Below are positions 1-7,998 of a stretch of DNA of 52,072 bases, in pieces; within the stretch, counting starts at the first letter, position 1; every line of letters starts with the position of its first letter. The position numbers were made by a program, and so were the translations under genes. This stretch comes from Streptomyces sp. T39 (lineage in GTDB: Bacteria; Actinomycetota; Actinomycetes; Streptomycetales; Streptomycetaceae), in NCBI RefSeq assembly GCF_008042045.1, contig NZ_RDBP01000012.1:2588817-2640888 (forward strand), written 5' to 3'. The notes under the pieces are model-generated. The model did not search any database. It worked only from the letters and a program-made list of their open reading frames with translations, and was not told the DNA's origin.

Positions 1-43
1 CACCTACCACCGGCACCCCGCCCCGGCAGCCCCGACCACCTGA
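1..43 (+). CDS. 3' end of an upstream gene (partial)
   Basis: An open frame beginning at base 2 ends at TGA 41-43, ten bases before the next start codon. The C-terminal residues would be TYHRHPAPAAPTT. The close spacing to the ATP-grasp gene suggests one transcript. Too little is present to identify the product. Confidence 0.35.
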   Translation, partial: TYHRHPAPAAPTT

Positions 44-53
44 GGAACACCCC

Positions 54-1295
54 GTGACCGACGCCGTCATCATGTGCAACCTGCGCCCCAACCAGCTCGA
101 ACACCACGCCGCACTGCACGCCGCCCACCGCCTCGGGCTGAAGGTCCTGCTGCTCACCGACCAGAAGGCGGACGTGGCACCCTCCCTGCTGGCCGAGCAG
201 ATCCGCGTCCCCACCTACGACATCGCCCAACTCGTCGCGGCCGGACGCGAACTCGCCCGCCGCCACCAGGTCGCCGGAGTCGTCACCTGGAGCGACCGCG
301 ACGTGCTCGGCACCGCCGAACTCGCCCACGCCCTGGACCTCCCCGGTCTCGACCCCGCCGTCGCACCCGTGTTCCGCAACAAGCACCGCATGCGCGCCGC
401 GCTCTCCGCCCTCCCCGAGTACCTGCCGCGCTTCGCCCGCGTCACCGACGCCGGCGAACTGGAACGTGCCGCCGAACACGTCGGCACACCCGCCGTGCTC
501 AAGCCCACCGGCGCGGCCGGCAGCATCGGCATCTTCGAGATCCACGGCCCGGACGACCTGCGCCCCGCCTTCGACCGGCTCATCGCCTACACCCGCCCCG
601 AGGTGCACCCCATTTTCGCGACGAGCACGGGCGAGCTGATCCTGGAGGAGTTCCTCACCGGCTCCGAACACAGCGTCGAGGGATACGTCCACGAGGGTCG
701 CGTCACCCTCGCCGGCATCACCGACAAGACCACGCTTGCCCCCTTCCACACCGAGACCCGCCACGTCTTCCCCACGGCCCTGCCCGACACCGCGAGCGCC
801 GCCGTCAACCGCATGGCCGAGAAGGTGATCCGCGAACTCGGCCTCACCGACGGCGTGTTCCACCTCGAATGCAAATGGGACGGCGAACGGGCCCGGCTCG
901 TCGAGGTCGCCGCCCGCGTCGGCGGCGACCACATCACCTCCCACCTCGTCCCCCTGGCCACCGGCACGTCCTTCTACGAGAACACCCTCCGCGTCGCCAC
1001 CGGCCGCCCCCCGGTCCCGGCCACCGCGCCCCCCGCGGCCGCCGGGGTGCAGAAGTTCCTCGCCCCGCACGCCGGCACCTTCCGGCGGCTCGACGGGCTG
1101 GGCGAGGCCACCGCCGTCCCCGGCCTCCACCACCTCGTCGTGGACACCCGGCCCGGCGCCGCCGTCCGCGTCCCGCCCGAGCACTACATGGAGTACGCCC
1201 TCGGCGCCGCCATCGTCCGGTCGGGCACACCCGCCGAGGTCACCGCCGCCCTGGACACCCTGACGTCCCTCGTCCGCCCCGTCGTCGAACGATGA
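54..1295 (+). CDS. ATP-grasp domain ligase
   Basis: This 413-residue protein has the ATP-grasp fold. Such enzymes activate a carboxylate as an acyl phosphate and join it to an amine or another nucleophile. The N-terminal part (about 1-105) looks like the pre-ATP-grasp domain. The central part has the nucleotide-binding lysine loop VLKPTGAAGSIGIFE and the acidic stretch ELILEEFLTGSEHSVEGY. Near residue 275 lies FHLECKWDG followed by LVEVAARVGGDH, which supplies the metal-binding Glu and the Arg typical of this fold. The GTG start has GAGGA ten bases upstream. Its TGA overlaps the ATG of the MetRS-like gene (ATGA), so the two are probably translationally coupled. The substrate cannot be read from the sequence. 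Biosynthesis of a peptide-like small molecule is my inference from the partner gene. Confidence 0.85.
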   Translation: MTDAVIMCNLRPNQLEHHAALHAAHRLGLKVLLLTDQKADVAPSLLAEQIRVPTYDIAQLVAAGRELARRHQVAGVVTWSDRDVLGTAELAHALDLPGLDPAVAPVFRNKHRMRAALSALPEYLPRFARVTDAGELERAAEHVGTPAVLKPTGAAGSIGIFEIHGPDDLRPAFDRLIAYTRPEVHPIFATSTGELILEEFLTGSEHSVEGYVHEGRVTLAGITDKTTLAPFHTETRHVFPTALPDTASAAVNRMAEKVIRELGLTDGVFHLECKWDGERARLVEVAARVGGDHITSHLVPLATGTSFYENTLRVATGRPPVPATAPPAAAGVQKFLAPHAGTFRRLDGLGEATAVPGLHHLVVDTRPGAAVRVPPEHYMEYALGAAIVRSGTPAEVTAALDTLTSLVRPVVER

Positions 1296-2914
1296 AGGAT
1301 CCCCGGCCCGTGAACCTCCTGGAACCGGTACGGCGCGGCCCCGCCCGCCCGCACCTCGTCACCGCCGCCTACCACACGCCCAACGGCCCGCTCCACCTCG
1401 GCCACATCGGCGGCCCCTTCCTCTCCGCCGACGTCGTCGCCCGCCACCTGGAGACACTCGGCCACCCGGTGGCCCGGATCTCCGCCACCGACTCGCACGA
1501 GTCGTACATCCTCATGACCGCCCGCCGCGGCGGCCTCGCCCCCGAGGAGGTCGCGAGCCGCTACCACGACGAGGCCCTCGCCGCGCTCACCGGCCTCGGC
1601 ATGCACCAGGACGCCTGGCCCGACATGCACCGCGCCCCCTACCGCGCGATCTACCACGAGCGCAGCCACGCCACGGTGGCGGACCTGGAACGGCGCGGCA
1701 GGCTCGTCCGCGAGACCGAGAAACTCCTCCACTCCTCCACCACCGGCCAGGGGCTCGTCGGCGCCTTCGTCCAGGGCCGCTGCCCGGCGTGCGGCAGCGG
1801 CGCCGCGGGCAGCTCCTGCGAGTCGTGCGGGCTCTGGTTCGGGCCCGCCGACCTCATCGACCCCCGGCCCGTCCTGCCCGAGGACGGCACGGCCGAGCCG
1901 CGCACCGTGACCAGCGTCTTCCTCACCGGCGACCCGCGCCGCTTCTCGGGCGAGGAGGCGGCACGCCGTTTCCCGCCGGGATACGCGGACCTGCTGGAGA
2001 CCTACGTGACCCACAACGGGCGCCGCATCCGCCTCAACCACCCGCTCGGCTGGGGGGTTCCGTGGCGCGGGGGCGCGGCGGGCGACGTCCACCTCAGCTA
2101 CGGCACCGGCACCTACGCCGCCTTCAGCGTGCTGCGCGACCTGTACCGCACGGCCGACCCCGCCGGACGCGACGCCTTCGCCCGCGACACCGATGTCGTC
2201 ACCATCGCCACGGGCGGCTACGACGCCACCCTGCCCTGGATGTTCGTGCTCGCCTTCATGGACGACGAGACCGACTGGCAGCCGCACCAGCACCACATCA
2301 TGAACCGCTTCCTGCTCCTGAACGGCAGCAAGTTCTCCACCAGCAGGGGGCATGTCATCTGGGCCCACGACTACCTGCGCGCCGCCCTGCCCGTGGACCC
2401 GCTCCGCGGCTACCTCGCCTCCCTCTCCGACGCGGGGGAGGAGAGCGACTTCCGCACCGCCGACTTCGCCGACTGGACCTCCCGCGTCCTCGCCGGCCGC
2501 TGGGACCCGGCCATCCGCCGCGCGCTGCGCGACGCGGCGGGGGACGAGACGGCGGTGCCCGACTCCTTCACCGCGGAGGCCCTCACGGCCCTCACCGCGA
2601 CGGCTGACGCCCTCCGCCCACCGACCACCAGCCCGCGCGCCGCCCTCGCGGTCCTCGACGACTGGATCACCCGGGCCGAACGGGGCCTCGCCCCGGGCGA
2701 ACCCGCGCCCTGGCTGGCCGTCCTCGCCGTCCTGGCCTGGCCCCTGATGCCCACCCTCGGCACCCAGCTCTGGACCACCCTCGGCCGCACCGACCACCCG
2801 ACCCTCGCCACCCCCCTGCCGACCCGGGTCGTCACCCCGGAGGCCTTCGAGGGCCTCCCGACGGTGACCCGGTCTGCGGTGGAGGCACTGCTGCCGGAGG
2901 CGGGCGGGTCCTGA
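1292..2914 (+). CDS. Divergent methionyl-tRNA synthetase-like protein
   Basis: This 540-residue class I aminoacyl-tRNA synthetase homologue is closest in pattern to MetRS. The HIGH-type signature is PNGPLHLGHIGG (HLGH at about 35-38). A zinc knuckle has CPAC at 164-167 and CESC at 176-179. The KMSKS loop is changed to KFSTS (347-351) inside NGSKFSTSRGHVIWA. The segment that is usually a GKD-containing block before it reads IATGGYDATLPWMF. The fold and ATP site are therefore kept while several signature positions drift, which argues for a specialised amino-acid-activating enzyme rather than the housekeeping MetRS. The start overlaps the stop of the ATP-grasp gene. MetRS-like domains are known in hydrazine-forming (N-N bond) enzymes, where they are usually fused to a cupin. 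No cupin is visible here, so that link is only a hypothesis. Confidence 0.85.
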   Translation: MKDPRPVNLLEPVRRGPARPHLVTAAYHTPNGPLHLGHIGGPFLSADVVARHLETLGHPVARISATDSHESYILMTARRGGLAPEEVASRYHDEALAALTGLGMHQDAWPDMHRAPYRAIYHERSHATVADLERRGRLVRETEKLLHSSTTGQGLVGAFVQGRCPACGSGAAGSSCESCGLWFGPADLIDPRPVLPEDGTAEPRTVTSVFLTGDPRRFSGEEAARRFPPGYADLLETYVTHNGRRIRLNHPLGWGVPWRGGAAGDVHLSYGTGTYAAFSVLRDLYRTADPAGRDAFARDTDVVTIATGGYDATLPWMFVLAFMDDETDWQPHQHHIMNRFLLLNGSKFSTSRGHVIWAHDYLRAALPVDPLRGYLASLSDAGEESDFRTADFADWTSRVLAGRWDPAIRRALRDAAGDETAVPDSFTAEALTALTATADALRPPTTSPRAALAVLDDWITRAERGLAPGEPAPWLAVLAVLAWPLMPTLGTQLWTTLGRTDHPTLATPLPTRVVTPEAFEGLPTVTRSAVEALLPEAGGS

Positions 2915-2925
2915 CGGCACGCGGG

Positions 2926-2965
2926 ACGCGGGCGGACACGGTTCGACGACCGGGTCCGCCCGCGT
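2926..2965. terminator. Hairpin terminator between convergent genes
   Basis: A 16-bp stem with one mismatch (2926-2941 with 2950-2965, core ACGCGGGCGGAC) encloses an 8-base loop. It follows the MetRS-like stop by 11 bases and faces the end of the convergent intein-like gene, so it could stop transcription from either side. Confidence 0.65.
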
Positions 2966-3010
2966 GCCGTGGACCTCGGACGCGGCCCGCTCACCTCGTC
3001 GCACAGCCGA

Positions 3011-4075
3011 CTAGGTGTAGTCACAGACAGGTATGAGGCCATCGCCTGCGAGATATGTGCCGCCCGTTGCTGAAACCCGAATACGCGTCACGAGCGCGGG
3101 TTCGACCTTCTTGATTTCCGTGATGGTGCGCACGCGCGAGTACGGAACAGACGTGCCTTTCGGTCCCAAGCGTTCTGCCTTACGTGGAAGCCTTGCCGCG
3201 TGGTCACCCTCGTAGGCTGTGAATACGATCCTGTATCGGGTACCCGTGATGCGTCCGTTCAGAGTGGCGTTCCCCTGGCTGAGGCGCGGATAAAAGCCCA
3301 GGGTGCGGATCAACTCGACAGTATCCAGCGCCAATCGCTTCGACGTGAAACAGACTTCTACCCGGTTCGTTCCGGTTTCGATGTACCCGTCGCTGTCGAC
3401 AAGGCCTTGGAGGGTTTCGCGACGCTGAGTCTCCGACGAGCGGAAGACGTGTGGGGGTATGTGCTTGTTGTGGAGGACTCCCATCTCTCGAAGCGCATGC
3501 AAGGCGGTCGCTCTCGCTCCGAGATCGAACCGTATGCGGAACGTCCTCCCGTGTGTGCGCTGACGAGAGACAACTCGTGCTCCCGCCAGCAGGCACTGGG
3601 CTTCCAGATGGGGGAGGTCCTCCTCTGACGCAGTGAAGCGGGGCCCGTCGCTGTCGCCGTCTCCGAGCCAGTAGCCCAAAAGGTAGGGCGGCAGGGGCAT
3701 CCTGATCTCCGTGAAGGAAAGTGCGGGGGTGGGTCGTGTGCGCCACCGCGCAACCCCTCCCCTCGAGGCCTTGGTTCTGCCCTGAGTGAGAGCTCGCTCG
3801 AACGTCACCCCTTGCGTCGCCAGATGCAGTGAAGTGGCTACCGTATTGCGATATCCGCCGGAGAATTCACGGACGGGCCAGTAGTGGTCCCCGCTCGCTA
3901 CAAGGCGAGTGCCATCCCGGAACGTCAATTCATAGCAGGGAGAGTCGGCCTTGCATGTCTCGGACGAGATGACGTGCACCGCCTCCCCTGACTCGCTCAA
4001 GAGATGGTCACCCGGTTTGACGTCGCTGGCTTCGGTCCAACCCTGGAGTGTCGGTAGCCTGCCGTTCAATGCCAT
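3011..4075 (-). CDS. Free-standing intein-like LAGLIDADG protein
   Basis: This 354-residue protein has the layout of a full-length intein but no exteins. The N-terminal Hint-like part begins MALNGRLPTLQGWTEASDV, which lines up with intein block A with the initiator Met where Cys1 should be. Block B appears as LVASGDHYW. The two LAGLIDADG endonuclease motifs are YLLGYWLGDGD and TLQGLVDSDGYI. The C-terminus TYLAGDGLIPVCDYT resembles intein block F, but the final His-Asn is replaced by Cys-Asp-Tyr and the frame stops one residue later. Both splicing nucleophiles are therefore missing, so it is probably a splicing-dead homing endonuclease or a domesticated intein. The GC content is visibly lower than in neighbouring genes. 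It lies just beyond the 3' end of tRNA-Arg. The start is uncertain: the chosen ATG has GGCAGGT upstream, and another in-frame ATG lies near 4171. Confidence 0.75.
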   Translation of the reverse strand: MALNGRLPTLQGWTEASDVKPGDHLLSESGEAVHVISSETCKADSPCYELTFRDGTRLVASGDHYWPVREFSGGYRNTVATSLHLATQGVTFERALTQGRTKASRGGVARWRTRPTPALSFTEIRMPLPPYLLGYWLGDGDSDGPRFTASEEDLPHLEAQCLLAGARVVSRQRTHGRTFRIRFDLGARATALHALREMGVLHNKHIPPHVFRSSETQRRETLQGLVDSDGYIETGTNRVEVCFTSKRLALDTVELIRTLGFYPRLSQGNATLNGRITGTRYRIVFTAYEGDHAARLPRKAERLGPKGTSVPYSRVRTITEIKKVEPALVTRIRVSATGGTYLAGDGLIPVCDYT

Positions 4076-4439
4076 ATGTACCTGCCAGTGATGCGAATCC
4101 CCATCGCGGTTCGGTGTGCGATGCGGGGCGGTGGAGCGGTTTCGGGTCGGAGCGGCTTCAGGGCGAGTGATCATGGCCCGTAGGTGTCCGACGCATCGAA
4201 CGGCCGTGAACCTTCCCGCTGAAGCGCGACGTGGGGCCATGATCTTAGGCCTCGCTCGAATGCGCCCGCCTGCAGTGGTGGAACCGACCGCCCGACGGTG
4301 ACCGGCCGGCACTCCCGCGCTGTGCCACGGCCCCTGGTGGCGGGAGTTGGGGGCTGAGGTCGGCGGTCTGCGAGTCCATGCCTCGTCCGCGGACCCCGTC
4401 ACACGCCCGCTTCGAGCGGCATACACCTGCACATACGCG
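4076..4439. other. Gene-free stretch with an 11-bp inverted repeat
   Basis: No convincing gene is visible between the intein-like gene and the tRNA-side terminator. GATCATGGCCC at 4169-4179 is matched exactly by GGGCCATGATC at 4234-4244. The frame of the intein-like gene stays open upstream, but the residues are low complexity and unlike any domain I know. Confidence 0.5.
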
Positions 4440-4479
4440 AAGACCCCGGCTCCAGCGTTTCCGCTGGTGACGGGGTCTT
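4440..4479 (-). terminator. Terminator downstream of tRNA-Arg
   Basis: AAGACCCCG at 4440-4448 pairs with CGGGGTCTT at 4471-4479, with an inner AGCG/CGCT stem. It lies 18 bases beyond the 3' end of the tRNA gene. A second, shorter hairpin at 4481-4502 (GGGCACTTC, loop CTGC, GAAGTGCCC) overlaps the last bases of the tRNA. Confidence 0.7.
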
Positions 4480-4497
4480 TGGGCACTTCCTGCGAAG

Positions 4498-4569
4498 TGC
4501 CCCCGGCAGGATTCGAACCTGCGCACACGGCTCCGGAGGCCGTTGCTCTATCCCCTGAGCTACGGGGGC
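4498..4569 (-). tRNA. tRNA-Arg (anticodon CCG)
   Basis: The reverse strand folds into a complete cloverleaf. The acceptor stem is GCCCCCG/CGGGGGC, the D stem GCTC/GAGC and the anticodon stem ACGGC/GCCGT with loop CTCCGGA (anticodon CCG). The T arm is GCAGG, TTCGAAT, CCTGC, with discriminator A. The 3' CCA is not encoded. It reads the arginine codon CGG, common in this GC-rich genome. The 3' end faces the accessory genes at lower coordinates, the usual arrangement for integration into a tRNA gene. Confidence 0.95.
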
Positions 4570-4976
4570 GTGCGCCTCGCTGGTGCGTGGCGACGGGTAG
4601 AACCCTACCAGCTCGCGGAGGGTCTCCGTGAACAGGTATTTCGAGTCCTCGGCGTGCCCCGCGAAGATCGTCCGCAGCCGGGCCGGCGGGCCCGTGGCGC
4701 CCCGCCGGCAGCCCGCCCCGGACGGGCAGTGGGCGGAGCCACCGACGGCGACAGGCGGAGCCCGCACGAGCACCACGCGCAGCCCCGCACGGCCACCACG
4801 CACAGCCCCGCACGGCCACCACGCGCAGCCCCGCACGGCCAACACGCGCGGCCCCGGCCGGTGTTGCGTCACGGCCAGTGCTCCCGCACGCCCCCGGCGT
4901 GCCCCCGCGTCCCCCGCACGGGGCGGAAGTGGGGAAAAGCCGGACGCCGTCGCGCCCTCGGACCTACTCTCGAGTT
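4570..4976. other. Intergenic region with tandem repeats
   Basis: This stretch separates tRNA-Arg from the receiver gene. It should contain the tRNA promoter on the minus strand, though I see no clear -10/-35 pair. It also holds the 23-bp tandem repeats listed separately. I see no convincing gene; the open frames crossing it are low-complexity. Confidence 0.5.
4758..4849. repeat. Four 23-bp tandem repeats
   Basis: Units start at 4758, 4781, 4804 and 4827. The last three differ at only two positions and share AGCCCCGCACGGCCA; the first is degenerate. They are head-to-tail with no spacers, so this is a minisatellite and not a CRISPR array. Confidence 0.85.
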
Positions 4977-5462
4977 GTGTCCGGCGTGCCGCGCCGAGTG
5001 CTCGTTGTCGACGACAACCGGGTGATTCGGCAGCTGATCAGGGTCAATCTCGAGCTTGAGGGCTTCGAGGTCGTGACCGCGGCCGATGGTGTCGAGTGTC
5101 TGGACGTCGTGCACCGGGTGCAGCCCGATGCCATCACGCTCGATGTCGTCATGCCCCGGCTCGACGGACTGCGCACGGCCGCCCGGCTGAGAGCCGACGC
5201 GCGGACCAGTCATCTGCCGCTGGCGATCATCAGCGCCTGCACTCCCTACGAAGTGGAGACGGGTGTCGCGGCCGGTGTCGACGCGTTCCTCGCCAAGCCC
5301 TTCGAGCCGGCCGAGCTCATCCGGGTCGTGCGGCGGCTGACGCAGCGGGAGCGGCCGGAGCCGGGTGAGCGGTGGCAGGAGCCGCCGTCCGTGGAGGACG
5401 GGGCTCCGGGCGGTGGCCACACCGCCGGGCCGGCCCCCGCCTCGCGCCCCGCCCACGGCTGA
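4977..5462 (+). CDS. Stand-alone response regulator receiver
   Basis: This 161-residue protein is a single CheY-like receiver. It has the acidic pair in VLVVDDN (D12, D13), the probable phosphoacceptor D56 in ITLDVVMPRLDG, and the conserved lysine in FLAKPFEPAEL. A Gly/Pro-rich tail of about 35 residues replaces an output domain, so it probably acts by protein contact. No kinase gene is adjacent. The GTG start fits the beginning of the domain. TACTCT at 4964-4969 lies just upstream with no clear ribosome-binding site, which suggests a leaderless transcript. In S. coelicolor a receiver gene occupies the same place before the ArgRS-related gene. Confidence 0.85.
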   Translation: MSGVPRRVLVVDDNRVIRQLIRVNLELEGFEVVTAADGVECLDVVHRVQPDAITLDVVMPRLDGLRTAARLRADARTSHLPLAIISACTPYEVETGVAAGVDAFLAKPFEPAELIRVVRRLTQRERPEPGERWQEPPSVEDGAPGGGHTAGPAPASRPAHG

Positions 5463-5532
5463 CGCGCCGCAGGTCACGGCACCCCCTGCCCGCATGGCGA
5501 AACCGGTTGGCGGACCGACCCCCTTCCTGAAA

Positions 5533-5538
5533 TACGCT
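5533..5538 (+). promoter_or_regulatory. Candidate -10 box of a leaderless nrtL promoter
   Basis: TACGCT ends six bases before the GTG start of nrtL, so transcription would begin at or near the start codon. No purine-rich ribosome-binding site precedes that codon. A TTGGCG lies upstream with long spacing (20 bases), so the -35 is uncertain. Confidence 0.45.
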
Positions 5539-5544
5539 TGTGCC

Positions 5545-6495
5545 GTGACCCCCGCCGAGCTGTCCCGTACCGTCGCGCGTGCCGTGTGCCGTGCGGTCGA
5601 GGAGGGCGCGCTGGCGGTGGAGGTGCCCGAGGCGGCGAGTGTGCGCGTGGAGCGGCCGCGGCCCGGGGGCACCGGGGACTGGGCCACCGGGATCGCGCTG
5701 CGGCTCGCGGGCCCCGCGGGGCGGCCGCCCCGGGAGGTGGCCGGCGTGCTGTGCGAGCGGATCGCCCGCACCCCCGGCGTCGCGCGGGTCGAGATCACCG
5801 GCCCCGGATTCCTGAACGTGACCCTCGAAGGCGGCGCGCAGCGGCGGCTGGTCGAGGCCGTGCGCGCGGCCGGGACGGATTACGGCATGCCCGAGCGGCG
5901 CGCCCCCCGCACCCCCTTCATCCACCTAGCCGAGGAGCGTGCCGCGCTCTGGGCGGGCGTGCTGGGCCGGATGGGAGCCGAGGCGCGCCCCGGGGAGGAG
6001 CTGCGGGTCGTGCCCGCGGCGCGGCCGGGTCTGGTGGCCGAGCTCGGCGCCGACGCGGCCCGCTGGGCCCTGCTGTCGGCCGCCGCCCACGACCGGCCCC
6101 GTACCGGGGGCGTCCTGGTGCAGCACGAGCGCAACCCGCTGCACAAGGTCCGGTACGCCCACGCCCGGGCGCGGGCGCTGACCCGGGGCGCCCAGTGGCT
6201 CGGGTTCACCGCGGCGCCCGAGGAGATCGTGGACGCGCCCGCGCTGACGCAGGCGGTCGCCGACCACCCGGCCGTCGTCGCCGACGCCGCCCGGCTGCGC
6301 GCGCCCGACCGGCTCGCCCGGCATCTGGAGGCGACCGCCGAGGCCCTGCTGGCCTTCCAGCACACGGTGCTGCCCGTGGGGGACGAGAAACCCTCGGCCG
6401 CCCACCGCTCCCGGCTGGCCCTCGCCGAGGCCGCCGGGACGGTGCTCGCCGGTGGCCTGTCCCTGCTCGGCATCAGCGCACCCGAACACCTGTGA
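5545..6495 (+). CDS. nrtL: ArgRS-related anticodon-binding protein NrtL
   Basis: This 316-residue protein looks like an arginyl-tRNA synthetase with its catalytic core removed. The first 110 residues resemble the ArgRS N-terminal additional domain, including [14 protein letters not shown]. The C-terminal half (about 195-316) is a DALR-type anticodon-binding helical domain, entered through [16 protein letters not shown]. No HIGH or KMSKS block is present, so it should not charge tRNA by itself. It precedes lysA by 17 bases and probably shares its transcript. The role is unknown to me; binding of tRNA-Arg or a regulatory role is inference. A tRNA-Arg gene lies about 1 kb away. The GTG start is supported by the -10-like TACGCT placed for leaderless transcription. 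Confidence 0.85.
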   Translation: MTPAELSRTVARAVCRAVEEGALAVEVPEAASVRVERPRPGGTGDWATGIALRLAGPAGRPPREVAGVLCERIARTPGVARVEITGPGFLNVTLEGGAQRRLVEAVRAAGTDYGMPERRAPRTPFIHLAEERAALWAGVLGRMGAEARPGEELRVVPAARPGLVAELGADAARWALLSAAAHDRPRTGGVLVQHERNPLHKVRYAHARARALTRGAQWLGFTAAPEEIVDAPALTQAVADHPAVVADAARLRAPDRLARHLEATAEALLAFQHTVLPVGDEKPSAAHRSRLALAEAAGTVLAGGLSLLGISAPEHL

Positions 6496-6512
6496 GATGT
6501 GAGAGACGACAG

Positions 6513-7904
6513 ATGAGCCGATCCGCACACCCCGCCGGGCCCCGTCACGCGGACGTCCTTCCCGAGGGTCACTACAGCGCCCCGCCGACCGACCTGAACA
6601 CCCTCGACGAGAAGGTGTGGGCGAGGACGGTCGGCCGCAACGACGAGGGGACCGTCACCGTCGGGGGGATCGAAGTGACCCGGCTGGCCGAGGAGTTCGG
6701 CACGCCCGCGTACTTCCTCGACGAGACGGACTTCCGGGCGCGCTGCCGCGCGTGGGCGGAGGCGTTCGGCAAGGACGCCGACGTCTTCTACGCAGGCAAG
6801 GCGTTCCTCAGCCGCGCGGTGGTGCGCTGGCTGAAGGAGGAGGGGCTCAACCTGGACGTGTGCTCCGGGGGAGAGCTCGCGACCGCCCTCGGCGCCGGGA
6901 TGCCGGCCGAGCGCATCGCGTTCCACGGCAACAACAAGTCGGAGCGGGAGATCCGCCGCGCGGTCGAGGCCGGGGTCGGCCGGATCGTGCTCGACTCGTT
7001 CCAGGAGATCGTCCGGGTCGCGCACGTCGCCCAGGAGCTGGGTGTCCGGCAGCGGGTGCAGATCCGGGTGACGGTGGGCGTCGAGGCGCACACCCACGAG
7101 TTCATCGCCACCGCGCACGAGGACCAGAAGTTCGGCATCGCGCTCGCCGGCGGGCAGGCCGCCGAGGCGGTCCGCCGGGCGCTGCGGCTGGACGGCCTGG
7201 AGCTCATCGGCATCCACTCGCACATCGGCTCGCAGATCTTCGACATGGCCGGGTTCGAGGTGTCGGCGCGCCGTGTGGTGCAGCTGCTGGCCGAGGTGCG
7301 CGACGAGCACGGGGTGGAGCTGCCGGAGATCGACCTCGGCGGCGGGCTGGGCATCGCCTACACCTCCGACGACGACCCGCGCGAGCCGCACGAGATCGCC
7401 AAGGCGCTCGGCGAGATCGTCACCCGTGAGTGCGAGTCCGCGGGGCTGCGGACGCCGCGGATCTCGGTGGAGCCGGGGCGCGCGATCGTCGGCCCGACGG
7501 CGTTCACGCTGTACGAGGTCGGCACGGTCAAGCACCTGGAGGGGCTGCGGACGTACGTGAGCGTCGACGGCGGGATGTCGGACAACATCCGCACCGCGCT
7601 GTACGACGCCGAGTACAGCGTGGCGCTGGTGTCGCGGACGTCCGACGCGGAGCCGATGCTCAGCCGGGTCGTCGGCAAGCACTGCGAGAGTGGTGACATC
7701 GTGGTCAAGGACGCGTTCCTGCCCGCCGACCTGGCGCCCGGCGACCTGATCGCCGTGCCCGCCACCGGCGCGTACTGCCGCTCCATGGCCAGCAACTACA
7801 ACCATGCGCTCCGTCCGCCGGTCGTCGCGGTGCGCGACGGTGCGGCACGGGTGATCGTCCGGCGCGAGACGGAGGAAGATCTCCTGCGTCTCGATGTCGG
7901 ATAG
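6513..7904 (+). CDS. lysA: Diaminopimelate decarboxylase
   Basis: This 463-residue PLP enzyme performs the last step of lysine synthesis, decarboxylating meso-diaminopimelate to L-lysine. The PLP lysine lies in [10 protein letters not shown]. Other family marks are [10 protein letters not shown], the HSHIGSQ segment, the glycine-rich phosphate loop [10 protein letters not shown], and the catalytic Cys motif HCESGDIV. The C-terminal motif [12 protein letters not shown] is also typical. The length fits the family. It lies 17 bases after nrtL and 94 bases before hom. The neighbouring threonine genes make this an aspartate-family amino acid block. Confidence 0.97.
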   Translation: MSRSAHPAGPRHADVLPEGHYSAPPTDLNTLDEKVWARTVGRNDEGTVTVGGIEVTRLAEEFGTPAYFLDETDFRARCRAWAEAFGKDADVFYAGKAFLSRAVVRWLKEEGLNLDVCSGGELATALGAGMPAERIAFHGNNKSEREIRRAVEAGVGRIVLDSFQEIVRVAHVAQELGVRQRVQIRVTVGVEAHTHEFIATAHEDQKFGIALAGGQAAEAVRRALRLDGLELIGIHSHIGSQIFDMAGFEVSARRVVQLLAEVRDEHGVELPEIDLGGGLGIAYTSDDDPREPHEIAKALGEIVTRECESAGLRTPRISVEPGRAIVGPTAFTLYEVGTVKHLEGLRTYVSVDGGMSDNIRTALYDAEYSVALVSRTSDAEPMLSRVVGKHCESGDIVVKDAFLPADLAPGDLIAVPATGAYCRSMASNYNHALRPPVVAVRDGAARVIVRRETEEDLLRLDVG

Positions 7905-7998
7905 TTGAGATAAGTGTCTCGCATGCCGGACGAGGGATAGAAACTCCGGTCCGGTGGGTGAGACTGGTCGAACCTAGAAGGAAACGAAACGAGGTCGG

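Noticed and set aside
74..1291. Open frame extending the MetRS-like gene upstream through the ATP-grasp gene
   Set aside because: The upstream part is Pro/Arg-rich frame-shadow sequence of the ATP-grasp gene; the true start is ATG 1292.
1184..3004. 606-residue minus-strand open frame opposite the MetRS-like gene
   Set aside because: High GC leaves long antisense frames open. The translation is low-complexity Gly/Ala/Arg with no domain, and the plus strand has an obvious enzyme.
3011..4822. Intein inside a longer 603-residue host protein
   Set aside because: The sequence upstream of 4075 is low-complexity, crosses the tRNA-Arg gene and has no domain, so no host extein is supported.
4758..4849. 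Possible CRISPR array
   Set aside because: The 23-bp units are directly adjacent without unique spacers, and no cas genes are present.
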